DNA of 64,000 nucleotides from Streptomyces avermitilis MA-4680 = NBRC 14893 (lineage in GTDB: Bacteria > Actinomycetota > Actinomycetes > Streptomycetales > Streptomycetaceae). Both the position numbers and the translations under genes were made by a program. Under the pieces are notes generated by a model. It was not told where the DNA came from and did not search any database. It saw only the letters and a program-made list of their open reading frames with translations. Below, one piece after another: positions 49,622 to 58,776 of the stretch (position 1 is the first letter of the stretch; the number at the start of each line of letters is the position of its first letter). The DNA is taken from the NCBI RefSeq assembly GCF_000009765.2, contig NC_003155.5:6510001-6574000 (forward strand), in the 5' to 3' direction.

Positions 49622-52201
49622 CTACACGGCCGCCGCCCTGTCGCACGCCTGTCCGCGCAGCGTGCGCGCCAGGTCGTCCCGTGCCTCCAGGACCAGTCGG
49701 CGCAGCGCCGGTGCGGCACCCTCGTGCGCCGCCAGCCACGCGTCCGTGGCGTCCAGCGTCTCCTGCGAGTCCTGGAGCGCGGGGAACAGGCCCTTCACCA
49801 CGTCCATCCCGATCTGGATCGAGCGCTCCGTCCACACCCGTTCGATCGCCGCGAAGTACTTCGCCGCGTACGGCGCCAGCAGCTCCCGCTGAGACGGCTG
49901 CGTGAACCCGGCGATCGTCGCCTCGACCAGCGCGTTGGACAGCGCGTCCGACTCCACGACCGAGGCCCACGCCTGCGCCTTGACCGCGGCCGAGGGGCGT
50001 GCGGCCAGGCAGCGGACCTGGTGGCGCTTGCCGGAGGCCGTGTCGTCGCGGGCCAGTTCGGCGGCCAGGACGCTCTCGTCCGCCGTGCCGTGGGCGGCGA
50101 GGGGTTCCAGGAGCGTCCAGCGCAGCTCCTGGTCGACGTCCAGTCCGTCGATCTTCGCCGTGCCCTCCAACAGGCCCTGGAGCAGCTGGAGATCGGCCTC
50201 GCTCGACGCCACCGCTGCGAAGAAACGCGCCCAGGTGAGCTGGTGCTGGCTGCCGGGTTCGGCGAGCCGCAGCTCCTTCAGCGCGCCGTCCGCCAGCAGG
50301 CGCGCGCCGGTCTCCCGCCACTCCGGTGCCGCGTAGAACGTCAGCGCCGAGTTGGCCCAGGCGTGCAGCATCTGGAGGACGCCGATGTCCGACTCCCGGC
50401 CCGCGAAACGGAGTACGAGATCGATGAAGTCCCGCCCCGGCATCAGCGCGTCCCGGGTCAGGTTCCACAGCGCCGACCAGCACAGGGCCCGCGCCAACGG
50501 GTCCGTGATGTCGCCGAGATGGGACCTGAGCGTCGCCAGCGACGTCTCGTCGAAGCGGATCTTGCAGTACGTCAGGTCGTCGTCGTTGACCAGGACGAGG
50601 TCCGGTGCCGCGCTGCCGGCCAGCTCGCCCACGACCGTACGCGGCCCGAACACGTCCACCTCGGCCCGCGCGTACCGCGTGAGCGCACCCGCCTCGCTGC
50701 GGTACAGGCCCACCGCCACCCGGTGCGGGCGCAGTTCGGGGTGGGACTCGGCCGCCTCCTGGAGGACGGACAGCTCCGTGATCCGGCCGTCCGCGCTCAG
50801 GATCACCTGCGGGGTGAGGGAGTTGACCCCGGCGGTCTCGAGCCAGGCCCGCGACCAGGTCGCCAGGTCGCGCCCGGAGGTCTCCTCCAGCACCGACAGC
50901 AGGTCGCCGAGACGGGTGTTGCCGTACGCGTTGCGCTTGAAGTAGCGGCGGGCGCCCTCCAGGAACGCGTCCCGGCCCACGTACGCCACCAACTGCTTCA
51001 GCACGGAGGCACCCTTGGCGTACGTGATGCCGTCGAAGTTGAGCTTGGCGTCCTGGAGGTCGCGGATGTCGGCCGTGATCGGGTGGGTGGACGGCAGCTG
51101 GTCGGCTCGGTAGGCCCACGCCTTGCGGCGGTTGGCGAAGGTGATCCAGCCGTCCTTGAAGCGGGTCGCGCCGACCAGCGAGAACGCCCCCATGAAGTCG
51201 GCGAAGGACTCCTTGAGCCACAGGTCGTCCCACCACTCCATGGTGACGAGGTCGCCGAACCACATGTGCGCCATCTCGTGCAGGATGACGTTCGCCCGGC
51301 CCTCGTACGACGCCTGCGTCACCTTGCCGCGGAAGATGAACTCCTCGCGGAAGGTGACGAGTCCCGGGTTCTCCATCGCGCCGAGGTTGTACTCGGGCAC
51401 GAACGCCTGGTCGTACTTGCCGAACGGGTACGGGTAGTCGAAGTGGTCGTGGAAGAAGTCCAGCCCCTGCTTGGTCACCAGGAACACGTCGTCGGAGTCG
51501 AAGTGGGGGGCCAGGCCCTTGCGGCACATCGCGCCGAGGGGGATCTCCAGCGTCGTACCGTCGTCGAAGGTGCGGGAGTAGGAGTCGGTCACATAGTGGT
51601 ACGGGCCCGCCACGACCGCCGTGATGTACGTCGAGATCGGCTTGGTCTCGGCGAACCTCCATACGCCGTCGGTCAGTTCACCGACCCCGTTGCTCCACAC
51701 GACCCAGCCCTCGGGCGCCCGGACCTCGAAGCGGAAGGGGGCCTTGAGGTCCGGCTGCTCGAAGTTGGCGAAGACGCGACGCGAGTCGGCGGGCTCGTAC
51801 TGCGTGTAGAGGTACACCTCGCCGTCCTCGGGGTCGACGAAGCGGTGCATGCCCTCGCCGGTGCGGGAGTAGGCGCACTGGGCATCGACCACCAGCTCGT
51901 TCTCGGCGGCGAGGTCCTCCAGCAGGATCCGGGCGCCGTCGAAGACCTCCCCCGGGTCGAGGTCCCTGCCGTTCAGCGAGACGGCCGTGACGCTCGGCGC
52001 GATGAGGTCGGCGAAGCTCGTGGCGCCCGGCTCGGCGCAGCGGAAGCGGATCGTGGTGACCGAGCGGAAGGTGCGCGGCGCGCGCTCGTCGTCCCTGTCC
52101 CCGACGGCGGAGCGCAGGTCGAGGGACACGTCGTACCCGTCGACGGACAGCAGTGCGGCCCGCTCCTGGGCCTCGTCGCGGGACAGATTCTCACCGGGCA
52201 C
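49622..52201 (-). CDS. pepN: aminopeptidase N (M1 family), copy 2
   Basis: 859 residues from the GTG at 52201 with GGGAG eight bases before; this gives a start matching copy 1 (VPGENLSRDEA versus MPGTNLTREEA). The frame to 52420 is a spurious extension. Zinc site HEMAHMWFGD, third ligand Glu in KESFADF, and GAMENPGLVT are intact. Domains and length equal those of copy 1 at 30741-33314. The two diverge most in the C-terminal helical domain. Cytoplasmic. Probably differs in regulation or peptide preference. Confidence 0.96.
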   Translation of the reverse strand: MPGENLSRDEAQERAALLSVDGYDVSLDLRSAVGDRDDERAPRTFRSVTTIRFRCAEPGATSFADLIAPSVTAVSLNGRDLDPGEVFDGARILLEDLAAENELVVDAQCAYSRTGEGMHRFVDPEDGEVYLYTQYEPADSRRVFANFEQPDLKAPFRFEVRAPEGWVVWSNGVGELTDGVWRFAETKPISTYITAVVAGPYHYVTDSYSRTFDDGTTLEIPLGAMCRKGLAPHFDSDDVFLVTKQGLDFFHDHFDYPYPFGKYDQAFVPEYNLGAMENPGLVTFREEFIFRGKVTQASYEGRANVILHEMAHMWFGDLVTMEWWDDLWLKESFADFMGAFSLVGATRFKDGWITFANRRKAWAYRADQLPSTHPITADIRDLQDAKLNFDGITYAKGASVLKQLVAYVGRDAFLEGARRYFKRNAYGNTRLGDLLSVLEETSGRDLATWSRAWLETAGVNSLTPQVILSADGRITELSVLQEAAESHPELRPHRVAVGLYRSEAGALTRYARAEVDVFGPRTVVGELAGSAAPDLVLVNDDDLTYCKIRFDETSLATLRSHLGDITDPLARALCWSALWNLTRDALMPGRDFIDLVLRFAGRESDIGVLQMLHAWANSALTFYAAPEWRETGARLLADGALKELRLAEPGSQHQLTWARFFAAVASSEADLQLLQGLLEGTAKIDGLDVDQELRWTLLEPLAAHGTADESVLAAELARDDTASGKRHQVRCLAARPSAAVKAQAWASVVESDALSNALVEATIAGFTQPSQRELLAPYAAKYFAAIERVWTERSIQIGMDVVKGLFPALQDSQETLDATDAWLAAHEGAAPALRRLVLEARDDLARTLRGQACDRAAAV

Positions 52202-52353
52202 GGGCGGCACTCCCTCGTGATGACTTGTACGTGGCGTCTTGCGCGGGGCTGAACAGGACCGATCCTGCCATGTGCCCCTGACGCCGGGCATCCGGGAATG
52301 GGACGGGCGGCCGGTGGTGTTGCCCCGGGAAAGACCGCCTTCCGAGGAGAGCC

Positions 52354-52992
52354 ATGTCCGAGAAGACCCCTGTCGACTTCTGGTTCGACCCGCTGTGCCC
52401 CTGGGCCTGGATGACTTCACGCTGGGTGCTGGAAGTGGAGAAGGTTCGGGACATCGAGGTCCGCTGGCATCTGATGAGCCTCGCGGTGCTCAACGAGCCG
52501 AAGCTGGACGAGCTGCCCGAGGAGTACCGCGAGCTGCTGGAGACCAAGGCCTGGGGGCCGGTACGGGTCGTCATAGCGGCCCAGCAGGAGCACGGGGCCA
52601 AGGTGCTCGGCGACCTCTACACGGCGCTCGGGACCCGCTTCCACAACCAGGGGGAGGGCCCCACGAAGGAGGCCGTCGCCGCCGCCCTGGACGAGGTCGG
52701 CCTGCCGGCGTCGCTCCTCGACCACTGGGACTCCACCCCGTACGAGGCCGAGCTGCGGGCCTCGCACAAGGAGGGCATCGAGAAGGTCGGCCAGGACGTG
52801 GGCACGCCGGTCATCGCGGTCCCCGGCGCCGACGGTGAGCAGATCGCCTTCTTCGGCCCGGTCGTCACCCCGGCGCCCAAGGGCGAGGAGGCCGCCAAGC
52901 TCTGGGACGGCACGCTCCTCGTCGCCTCGGTCCCGGGCTTCTACGAGATCAAGCGCTCGCGGTCGCAGGGGCCGGACTTCAGCAACCTGTAA
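52354..52992 (+). CDS. DsbA-fold oxidoreductase, Rv2466c-like, with CPWA site
   Basis: 212 residues from an ATG with CGAGGAGAGCC before it. Thioredoxin-fold start VDFWFDPLCPWAWMTSRWVLEV. The active site reads C-P-W-A, so only the first Cys is kept. The mycobacterial relative Rv2466c, a mycothiol-dependent reductase, has CPWC (from memory). cis-Pro loop GTPVIAVPG is present. A one-Cys site suggests mycothiol-coupled chemistry. Cytoplasmic. Divergent from pepN copy 2. Confidence 0.9.
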   Translation: MSEKTPVDFWFDPLCPWAWMTSRWVLEVEKVRDIEVRWHLMSLAVLNEPKLDELPEEYRELLETKAWGPVRVVIAAQQEHGAKVLGDLYTALGTRFHNQGEGPTKEAVAAALDEVGLPASLLDHWDSTPYEAELRASHKEGIEKVGQDVGTPVIAVPGADGEQIAFFGPVVTPAPKGEEAAKLWDGTLLVASVPGFYEIKRSRSQGPDFSNL

Positions 52993-53021
52993 GTCCCACC
53001 CCCGGGGGTCGGCGGCGCGGT

Positions 53022-53255
53022 TCACTCAAGCTTGTCAGGGAGCCGTTTCGTGTCCCGGAAGTGCTTCTCGTGCCCGTGCGTACGGAGATTGCGGCAGATC
53101 TTCTCGTCGGAGAGCCTGTTGACGCACTTGTAGTAATTGTCCCCGATCGGATTGCCGAGCTGCCCGCGCAGCCACGCCTTCTCGTCCGGGGTCAACGGCT
53201 CATGCATCTCCCTGCTGCCGCAGGTCTGGCAGGTCAGGGGCTGTGGATTCGGCAT
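53022..53255 (-). CDS. small zinc-ribbon-like protein
   Basis: 77 residues from the ATG at 53255. The open frame goes on to 53315 without a ribosome site. Cys pairs CQTCGS and YKCVN/KICRN could bind one zinc. Between them lies a helical segment with PLTPDEKAWLRGQLG. The basic C-terminus (GHEKHFRDTKRLPDKLE) suggests nucleic-acid binding. I do not recognise the family. Convergent with the DsbA-fold gene, 29 bp away. Confidence 0.75.
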   Translation of the reverse strand: MPNPQPLTCQTCGSREMHEPLTPDEKAWLRGQLGNPIGDNYYKCVNRLSDEKICRNLRTHGHEKHFRDTKRLPDKLE

Positions 53256-53324
53256 CCCGCCACCATGGCCCGGAGCCGTCCGTACCGGAAGCCCCCCGCG
53301 CCCAAGTGCCTCCATACCGGAAAA

Positions 53325-53351
53325 CCCCCGCGAGTCACGTCCTCGCGGGGG
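53325..53351. terminator. 10-bp stem terminator with T-rich flanks
   Basis: CCCCCGCGAG (53325-53334) pairs with 53342-53351 around a 7-base loop. TCTTCCTCTTTT follows on plus, TTTT on minus. It ends sodF transcription (minus). Confidence 0.9.
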
Positions 53352-53422
53352 TCTTCCTCTTTTCCGCCTGCCCGGTGAACGGTGAGAAGACGATCACGAG
53401 CAGGACGTTTCATATATCCCGC

Positions 53423-54064
53423 TCAGGGGGCGAGCAGCAAGACGTCCGTGCGCGACTTGGCCGCTTCGTAGCGGCGGGCCACGTCCTGCCAGTTGACGAC
53501 CTGCCACATCGCCTCGATGAAGTCGACCTTCTGGTTCCGGTACTGGAGGTAGAAGGCGTGCTCCCAGGCGTCGAAGACCAGGATCGGCGTGGCGGCCTGG
53601 CCCACGTTGCCCTGGTGGTCGTAGACCTGCTCGACGATCAGCCGGCCGCTCAGCGGCTCGTACGCGAGGACGCCCCAGCCGGAGCCCTGCGTCGTCGCCG
53701 ACGCCTTGGACAGCTGCGTCCTGAACGCGCCGAACGAGCCGAAGGACTCCGTGATCGCGTCCGCCAGGTCGCCCACGCCGTCCGCGGCCAGCGGTTCGCC
53801 GCCGCCGGTGCCCGTCATGTTGTGCCAGTAGATCGAGTGCAGGATGTGGCCGGAGAGGTGGAAGGCCAGGTTCTTCTCCAGCCCGTTGACCGAGCCCCAC
53901 GACTCCTTGTCGCGTGCCTCCGCGAGCTGCTCCAGCGTGTCGTTGGCGCCCTTCACATAGGCCGCGTGGTGCTTGTCGTGGTGCAGCTCGATGATCTCGG
54001 GGCTGATCACGGGCGCGAGCGCGGAGTAGTCGTACGGCAGTTCAGGGAGTGTGTAGACGGGCAT
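53423..54064 (-). CDS. sodF: Fe-type superoxide dismutase under Nur control
   Basis: 213 residues from the ATG at 54064 with GGAGGGG upstream. The frame to 54151 is an extension over the operator. Metal ligands are in HHDKHHAAYV, FHLSGHILHSIYW, and DAWEHAFYLQYRN (Asp and His). Sequence pattern is that of the Fe(Mn)-SODs of Streptomyces. It turns superoxide to O2 and H2O2. A perfect nickel-responsive Nur box lies 24 bp before the start, so it should be off when nickel (and NiSOD) is present. Terminated by the hairpin at 53325. Confidence 0.97.
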   Translation of the reverse strand: MPVYTLPELPYDYSALAPVISPEIIELHHDKHHAAYVKGANDTLEQLAEARDKESWGSVNGLEKNLAFHLSGHILHSIYWHNMTGTGGGEPLAADGVGDLADAITESFGSFGAFRTQLSKASATTQGSGWGVLAYEPLSGRLIVEQVYDHQGNVGQAATPILVFDAWEHAFYLQYRNQKVDFIEAMWQVVNWQDVARRYEAAKSRTDVLLLAP

Positions 54065-54087
54065 GCGGGGTCCCCTCCGACCTCTTA

Positions 54088-54104
54088 TTGCAAAGTGCTT
54101 GCAA
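54088..54104. promoter_or_regulatory. Nur box TTGCAA-N5-TTGCAA
   Basis: TTGCAAAGTGCTTGCAA matches exactly the consensus described for the Streptomyces coelicolor nickel regulator Nur. It lies 24 bp upstream of sodF. A TAGCGT -10-like hexamer (complement of 54109-54114) is just before it, so bound Nur would block transcription. Confidence 0.92.
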
Positions 54105-54151
54105 GTGCACGCTAGCAGCAGGAGAGTGGATGTGCGTGCGAGGGCACGCAA

Positions 54152-54191
54152 AAGGGCCCTCGCACGAACCGTCCTCCGTGCGAGGGCCCTT
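54152..54191 (-). terminator. 15-bp-stem terminator of the amino-acid permease gene
   Basis: A perfect 15-bp stem (54152-54166 with 54177-54191), 10-base loop, TTTT on the minus strand after it, 14 bp past the permease stop. Confidence 0.93.
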
Positions 54192-54204
54192 CAGTGGCTG
54201 ACCG

Positions 54205-55593
54205 TCAGGCCCGCGCGCGTGCCCGCTGCCAGGCGTAGCCGACGGCGGCCAGGACCAGCGTCATGGCGCCCGTCGAGTAGAGCTGTACGCGGGTGTCCGG
54301 CTGCCGGGCCATCAGGATGAAGATCGCCGCCATGCCCGCCAGGGCCACCCAGGTCAGCACCGGGTACGCCCACATCCGCACGACCAGCTTCTCCGGTGCC
54401 TCTCGCTCGACCTTGCGGCGCAGCAGCAGCTGCGAGACCGCGATGAAGATCCAGACGACCAGGATGACCGCGCCGATCATGTTCAGCAGCCAGGGGAAGA
54501 CGTCGTTCGGCCGCCAGTAGCTGAGGACCACGCACACGAAGCCGAACACGCAGGAGACCAGTACGGCGATCCTCGGGACGCCCCCGGAGACCCGGCCCAG
54601 CGCCTTCGGGCCCTGTCCGCGCTCCACCAGCGAGTAGGCGATGCGTGAGGAGCCGTAGATGTTGGCGTTCATCGCCGACAGGAGCGCGACCAGCACGACC
54701 ACGTTCATCAGCTGACCGGCGCCCGGGATGCCCAGGTGGTCGAGGGCGGCGACGTACGGGCCCTTCTCGACGACCTCCTTCGAGTCCCACGGGACGAGCG
54801 TGACGATGACCGCCATGGAGCCGATGTAGAAGAGCGCGATGCGCCACATCGCGGTGCGCACGGCGCGCGCGACGCCCTGGACCGGGTTCTCGGACTCCGC
54901 CGCCGCGATCGTCACGGTCTCCAGACCGCCGTACGCGAAGACCGACGCGAGCAGACCGATGACCAGGCCCTCGCTGCCGTTCGGCAGGAAGTCGTGGAGG
55001 TTCGAGGCGCCCGGAGAGTCCGTGCCGGGCAGCACTCCGGTCATGGCCAGCACGCCGAGGACCAGGAACAGACTGATCGCGCCGACCTTCAGCGCCGCGA
55101 ACCAGAACTCGAACTCGCCGAAGTTCTTCACGGCGGCGAGATTGGCCACGCAGAAGACGACCATGAACAGGGCCACCCAGCCCCACTCGGGAGTGCCGGG
55201 CAGCCAGCCGGTGACGATCTTCGCGGCGCCGATGCCCTCCAGGCCGACGGCCGTGCACAGCAGCACCCAGAAGGACCAGCCGGCGGTGAAGCCCGCCCAG
55301 GGGCCGATCGCCCGCTCGGCGTGCGCCGAGAAGGAGCCCGACGAGGGATAGGCGGCCGACATCTCGCCTAGCATCCGCATCACCAGCATGACGAGCAGGC
55401 CGGAGACCGAGTAAGCGATGACGATCGACGGCCCGGCGGCGGCGATACCCGCGCCGGAGCCGACGAACAGGCCCGCGCCGATCACTCCGCCGAGAGCGAT
55501 CATCGACAGGTGGCGCTGCTTGAGGCCGTGGGACAGGGGGGCGTCGGCAGCGGATGTCTCCGGTGCCGTGTCAAGGGTGGTGCGGGAGGACAT
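54205..55593 (-). CDS. APC-superfamily amino-acid permease
   Basis: 462 residues from the ATG at 55593 (GGAGG-type site nearby). The frame to 55635 is an extension. Twelve membrane helices. The first is IALGGVIGAGLFVGSGAGIAAAGPS with the GxIGAGLF substrate loop of the AAT/GABA-permease group, and FAYGGLETVTIAAAESENP is the conserved TM6-7 part. A proton-coupled importer of a neutral, aromatic or gamma-amino acid. Substrate cannot be fixed. Monocistronic with its own terminator. Confidence 0.95.
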   Translation of the reverse strand: MSSRTTLDTAPETSAADAPLSHGLKQRHLSMIALGGVIGAGLFVGSGAGIAAAGPSIVIAYSVSGLLVMLVMRMLGEMSAAYPSSGSFSAHAERAIGPWAGFTAGWSFWVLLCTAVGLEGIGAAKIVTGWLPGTPEWGWVALFMVVFCVANLAAVKNFGEFEFWFAALKVGAISLFLVLGVLAMTGVLPGTDSPGASNLHDFLPNGSEGLVIGLLASVFAYGGLETVTIAAAESENPVQGVARAVRTAMWRIALFYIGSMAVIVTLVPWDSKEVVEKGPYVAALDHLGIPGAGQLMNVVVLVALLSAMNANIYGSSRIAYSLVERGQGPKALGRVSGGVPRIAVLVSCVFGFVCVVLSYWRPNDVFPWLLNMIGAVILVVWIFIAVSQLLLRRKVEREAPEKLVVRMWAYPVLTWVALAGMAAIFILMARQPDTRVQLYSTGAMTLVLAAVGYAWQRARARA

Positions 55594-55751
55594 GGGCGCG
55601 GCTCGTCCAGTCGTGAGATGGGTAAAAACGCCCACAGTCTGGGCAGCCTCTCCGGTCGAACGGAAAGGCTGCCCACGATACGGACGGCGACGACACGGAG
55701 CGTGAAGGTCCGGTCACCCCGCGCCCGGCGGCGTCTGCCGCGCGACTTGGG

Positions 55752-56651
55752 CTACGCCGCGACCGCGACCGGCGTGTAGTGCGAGGCGTCGCCCGCGATC
55801 GAGTAGCTCTCCTTGCCCTCGATGCCGACCGGTACGTCGCCGGCGACGGTCACCCGGTTGAGACGGCGCGGCCGGCCGTCGTAGTTGTCGATGGCGTAGT
55901 GCTGGGTGATGCGGTTGTCGAACAGGACGAGCTGGTTCGGGGACCAGCGCCAGCGCAGGATGTTCTCCGGCCGGGTGACGTACGACTGGAACAGGTCGAG
56001 GAGCTTGCGGGACTCGCCCGTCGACAGGCCGACGATCCGCTGGGCGAAGCCGCCGATGAACAGACCGCGCTCGCCGGTCAGCGGGTGGACGCGGACGACG
56101 GGGTGCGCCGTCCGGTAGGTGATGGAGGTGAACTGGGCGCGCTGGCGGGCCTGTTCCTCGTCGACCGCCTCGTCCGGAACCGCGTAGTCGTAGTCATTGG
56201 TGTGCTCGGCCCAGAGCGTGTCGGCGAGGGCGCGCAGCGGCTCCGGCAGGTCCCGGTAGGCGGCCGCCGCGTTGGCGATCAGGGTCTCGCCGCCGTACGG
56301 CGGGATCGTGATGCTGCGCAGGGTGCTGGCCTGCGGCGGGTTGAGGACGAAGGTGACGTCGGTGTGCCAGTGGTTGGCACGGCCCCGCTCGCTGTCCACG
56401 GGCAGCACGTTCGGGGCGCCTTCCACGGCGGGCACGGTGGGGTGGGCGGTGGTGAGCGCGCCGAAGTGGCGGGCGAAGGCCTGCTGGCCCGCGTCGTCCA
56501 GGTCGACGTCGTCGAAGACCAGGGCCTTGTGGGCGTTCAGCGCGTCACGCAGGGCGGTGACGGTCTCCTCGTCGAGCGGTTTGCCGATGTCGACGCCGGA
56601 CACCTGGGCGCCGATGTGGGCGGTGACCTTGCGGATCTCGATGGCGGTCAT
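55752..56651 (-). CDS. TauD/TfdA-family alpha-ketoglutarate dioxygenase
   Basis: 299 residues. Metal triad HTD (H96, D98) in NHWHTDVTF and distal His in RITQHYAIDNY; Arg in RRLNRVTV binds 2-oxoglutarate. DIGKPLDEETVTALRDALNAHKALVF is the normal N-terminus. The group includes taurine and alkylsulfate dioxygenases that release sulfite or sulfate. Last gene of the sulfonate operon, 14 bp after the monooxygenase stop, so it gives a second route to sulfur release from the same imported compounds. Confidence 0.92.
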   Translation of the reverse strand: MTAIEIRKVTAHIGAQVSGVDIGKPLDEETVTALRDALNAHKALVFDDVDLDDAGQQAFARHFGALTTAHPTVPAVEGAPNVLPVDSERGRANHWHTDVTFVLNPPQASTLRSITIPPYGGETLIANAAAAYRDLPEPLRALADTLWAEHTNDYDYAVPDEAVDEEQARQRAQFTSITYRTAHPVVRVHPLTGERGLFIGGFAQRIVGLSTGESRKLLDLFQSYVTRPENILRWRWSPNQLVLFDNRITQHYAIDNYDGRPRRLNRVTVAGDVPVGIEGKESYSIAGDASHYTPVAVAA

Positions 56652-56665
56652 CTGGGACGGTCCTT

Positions 56666-58027
56666 TCAGCGGGTGGCGAGTGCGGAGAGTGCGGAGAGTG
56701 CGGTGGCGTACTGGTTGGCGGGGCGCGGAAGGCCGTAGCGCTCCCGCAGGGTCCGGCGCGGGCCGTACTCCGTGCGGAGCAGGCCGCGGGCGCGGAGGAT
56801 CGGCACGACGTGGTCGACGAACAGGCCGAGGCCGGACGGCAGGACGGCGGGCATGATGTTGAAGCCGTCGGCGGCGCCGTGCCGGAACCACTCCTCGATG
56901 GCGTCGGCGACCTGCTCGGGCGTGCCGGCGAACGTGAGATGGCCGCGCCCGCCGCCGAGGCGGCCGATCAGCTCGCGGACGGTGAGCCGTTCGCGCCGGG
57001 CCAGCTCCACGACCAGGGTGTAGCGGCTCTTGGCCCCCTCGATGGCGCTCTCCGGCGGCAGATCGGCGGGCAGCGGGGCGTCGAGCCGGAGCGTGCCGGG
57101 CTCGAGGTGCAGAAGGTGTTCGAGGCGCTCGACACCGTGCTCGTGGACGATGTGGTCCTCCAGGACCTGCTCGTTTCGGCGTGCCTCGGCCTCGGTGGAA
57201 CCGATCACCGGGACGATGCCGGGCAGGATCTTGACGTGGTCGGGATCGCGGCCGGCCTCCCGCGTCCGGGACTTGAGGTCGGCGTAGAAGTCCTGCGCGT
57301 CCTTGAGCGTCTGCTGCGCGGTGAAGACCGCCTCCGCGTACCGGGCCGCGAACCGCTTGCCGTCGTCCGAGGAGCCGGCCTGGACGAGGAGGGGGTAACC
57401 CTGCGGTGTGCGGGGCACGTTGAGCGCGCCCTCGACACGGAAGTACGGCCCCTGGTGCCGGGGCGGATGGATCTTGCGGTCGTCCCCCCACACGCCCGCC
57501 GCCTTGTCGGCGACGATCAGGTCGTCCTCCCAGCTGTCCCAGAGCTTCAGCGCCACGTCGAGGAACTCGGCGGCACGCTCGTAGCGGGCGGCGTGGGCGG
57601 GCTCCTCGTCGAGACCGAAGTTGCGGGCGGCCTCGGCGCCCGCGGTGGTGACGATGTTCCAGCCGGCCCGGCCGCCGCTGAGGTGGTCGAGGGAGGCGAG
57701 TCTGCGGGCCAGGTTGTAGGGGGAGTTGTAGGAGGTCGAGGCGGTGGCGATCAGGCCGATGTGCTCGGTGGCGGTGGCCAGGGCGGTGAGCAGGGTGATG
57801 GGTTCGAGGGCGCCGGAGGGGCGCTGGCCGACGCGGTTGAAGAGGACCGGACCGTCGGCGAGGAACAGCGAGTCGAAGGTGCCGCGTTCCGCGATACGGG
57901 CCAGTTCGACGTAGTGCGCGAGGTCGACGCTCGCGTACGGGTCGCTCTCGGGCAGCCGCCAGGAGGCCTCGTGGTGGCCGGTGTTCATCAGGAACGCGTT
58001 CAGGTGGAGCTGGCGCGGGGCGGTCAC
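56666..58027 (-). CDS. flavin-dependent monooxygenase, NtaA/SnaA/DszA type (LLM class)
   Basis: 453 residues overlapping the ATPase stop by four bases (ATGA). N-terminus LHLNAFLMNTGHHEASWR and LAHYVELARIAERGTFDSLFLADG, then NIVTTAGAEAARNFG, are marks of the DszA/SnaA/NtaA branch of luciferase-like oxidases. These use FMNH2 from a partner reductase. The operon context suggests cleavage of C-S bonds (sulfones, sulfonates). No flavin reductase gene is in the operon, so one must be supplied from elsewhere. Confidence 0.92.
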   Translation of the reverse strand: MTAPRQLHLNAFLMNTGHHEASWRLPESDPYASVDLAHYVELARIAERGTFDSLFLADGPVLFNRVGQRPSGALEPITLLTALATATEHIGLIATASTSYNSPYNLARRLASLDHLSGGRAGWNIVTTAGAEAARNFGLDEEPAHAARYERAAEFLDVALKLWDSWEDDLIVADKAAGVWGDDRKIHPPRHQGPYFRVEGALNVPRTPQGYPLLVQAGSSDDGKRFAARYAEAVFTAQQTLKDAQDFYADLKSRTREAGRDPDHVKILPGIVPVIGSTEAEARRNEQVLEDHIVHEHGVERLEHLLHLEPGTLRLDAPLPADLPPESAIEGAKSRYTLVVELARRERLTVRELIGRLGGGRGHLTFAGTPEQVADAIEEWFRHGAADGFNIMPAVLPSGLGLFVDHVVPILRARGLLRTEYGPRRTLRERYGLPRPANQYATALSALSALATR

Positions 58028-58776
58028 TGGTGGTCCTCCTGGGCGCCCTGGTGCTCCGTGACACCGAGGGCGGTGAGCAGGCGTTCGCGGTACTCGCCGA
58101 GGAGCGGGTCGCGGTAGGAGCGCGGGTGCGGGCGGTCGATGGTCAGGTCGAGGCCGATGCGGCCCCGTTCGAGCACGAGGACGCGGTCGGCGAGCACGAT
58201 CGCCTCGTCCACGTCATGGGTGACGAGCAGCACGGAGGGCCGGTGGCGTTCCCACAGCTCGCGCAGCAGGGTGTGCATCCGGATCCGGGTGAGCGCGTCC
58301 AGGGCGCCGAACGGCTCGTCGGCCAGCAGGAGCTCGGGTTCGCGGACCAGCGAGCGGGCCAGCGCGGCGCGCTGGGCCTCGCCGCCGGACAGCTCGCCCG
58401 GCCAGGCCCGTTCGCGTCCGGCGAGGCCCACCTCGGCGAGGGCGGCCCGGCCGCGTTCGGCGGCCTCCTTGCCGTCCGTGCCGAGCAGGACGTTGTCGAG
58501 GACGCGGCGCCAGGGCAGCAGCCGGGAGTCCTGGAAGACGACGGACACCCGCTCGGGGGCGGTCAGCTGCCCGCTGCCGGTGACCTCGTGGTCGAGTCCG
58601 GCGACGGCGCGCAGCAGGGTGCTCTTGCCGGAGCCGCTGTGGCCGAGCAGCGCCGTGAACTGTCCGGCCGGGAGGTCGAGGTCGATGCCGTCGAGGACCG
58701 TACGGTCGGCGAAGGACCGGGTCAGGCCCTGGAGCCGGACGGCAGGACGGGTCAGTTGCTCAGTGTGCGTCGCCAT
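58024..58776 (-). CDS. ssuB: sulfonate ABC transporter ATPase
   Basis: 250 residues from the ATG at 58776, 25 bases inside the end of the permease gene. Walker A GHSGSGKST, Q loop VFQDSRLLPW, signature LSGGEAQRAALARSL, Walker B LLLADEPFGALD and switch LLVTHDVDEAI are complete. The pattern is the nitrate/sulfonate/taurine class. The long open frame to 59457 overlaps the permease and is not used. Confidence 0.93.
   Translation of the reverse strand: MATHTEQLTRPAVRLQGLTRSFADRTVLDGIDLDLPAGQFTALLGHSGSGKSTLLRAVAGLDHEVTGSGQLTAPERVSVVFQDSRLLPWRRVLDNVLLGTDGKEAAERGRAALAEVGLAGRERAWPGELSGGEAQRAALARSLVREPELLLADEPFGALDALTRIRMHTLLRELWERHRPSVLLVTHDVDEAIVLADRVLVLERGRIGLDLTIDRPHPRSYRDPLLGEYRERLLTALGVTEHQGAQEDHQ

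Noticed and set aside
47916..51662. Minus-strand open frame of 1248 codons
   Set aside because: Runs out of frame through pepN copy 2 and on to the HATPase region. Only a small part (49424 to about 49190) is real, as the N-terminus of the frameshifted AbiEi-like gene.
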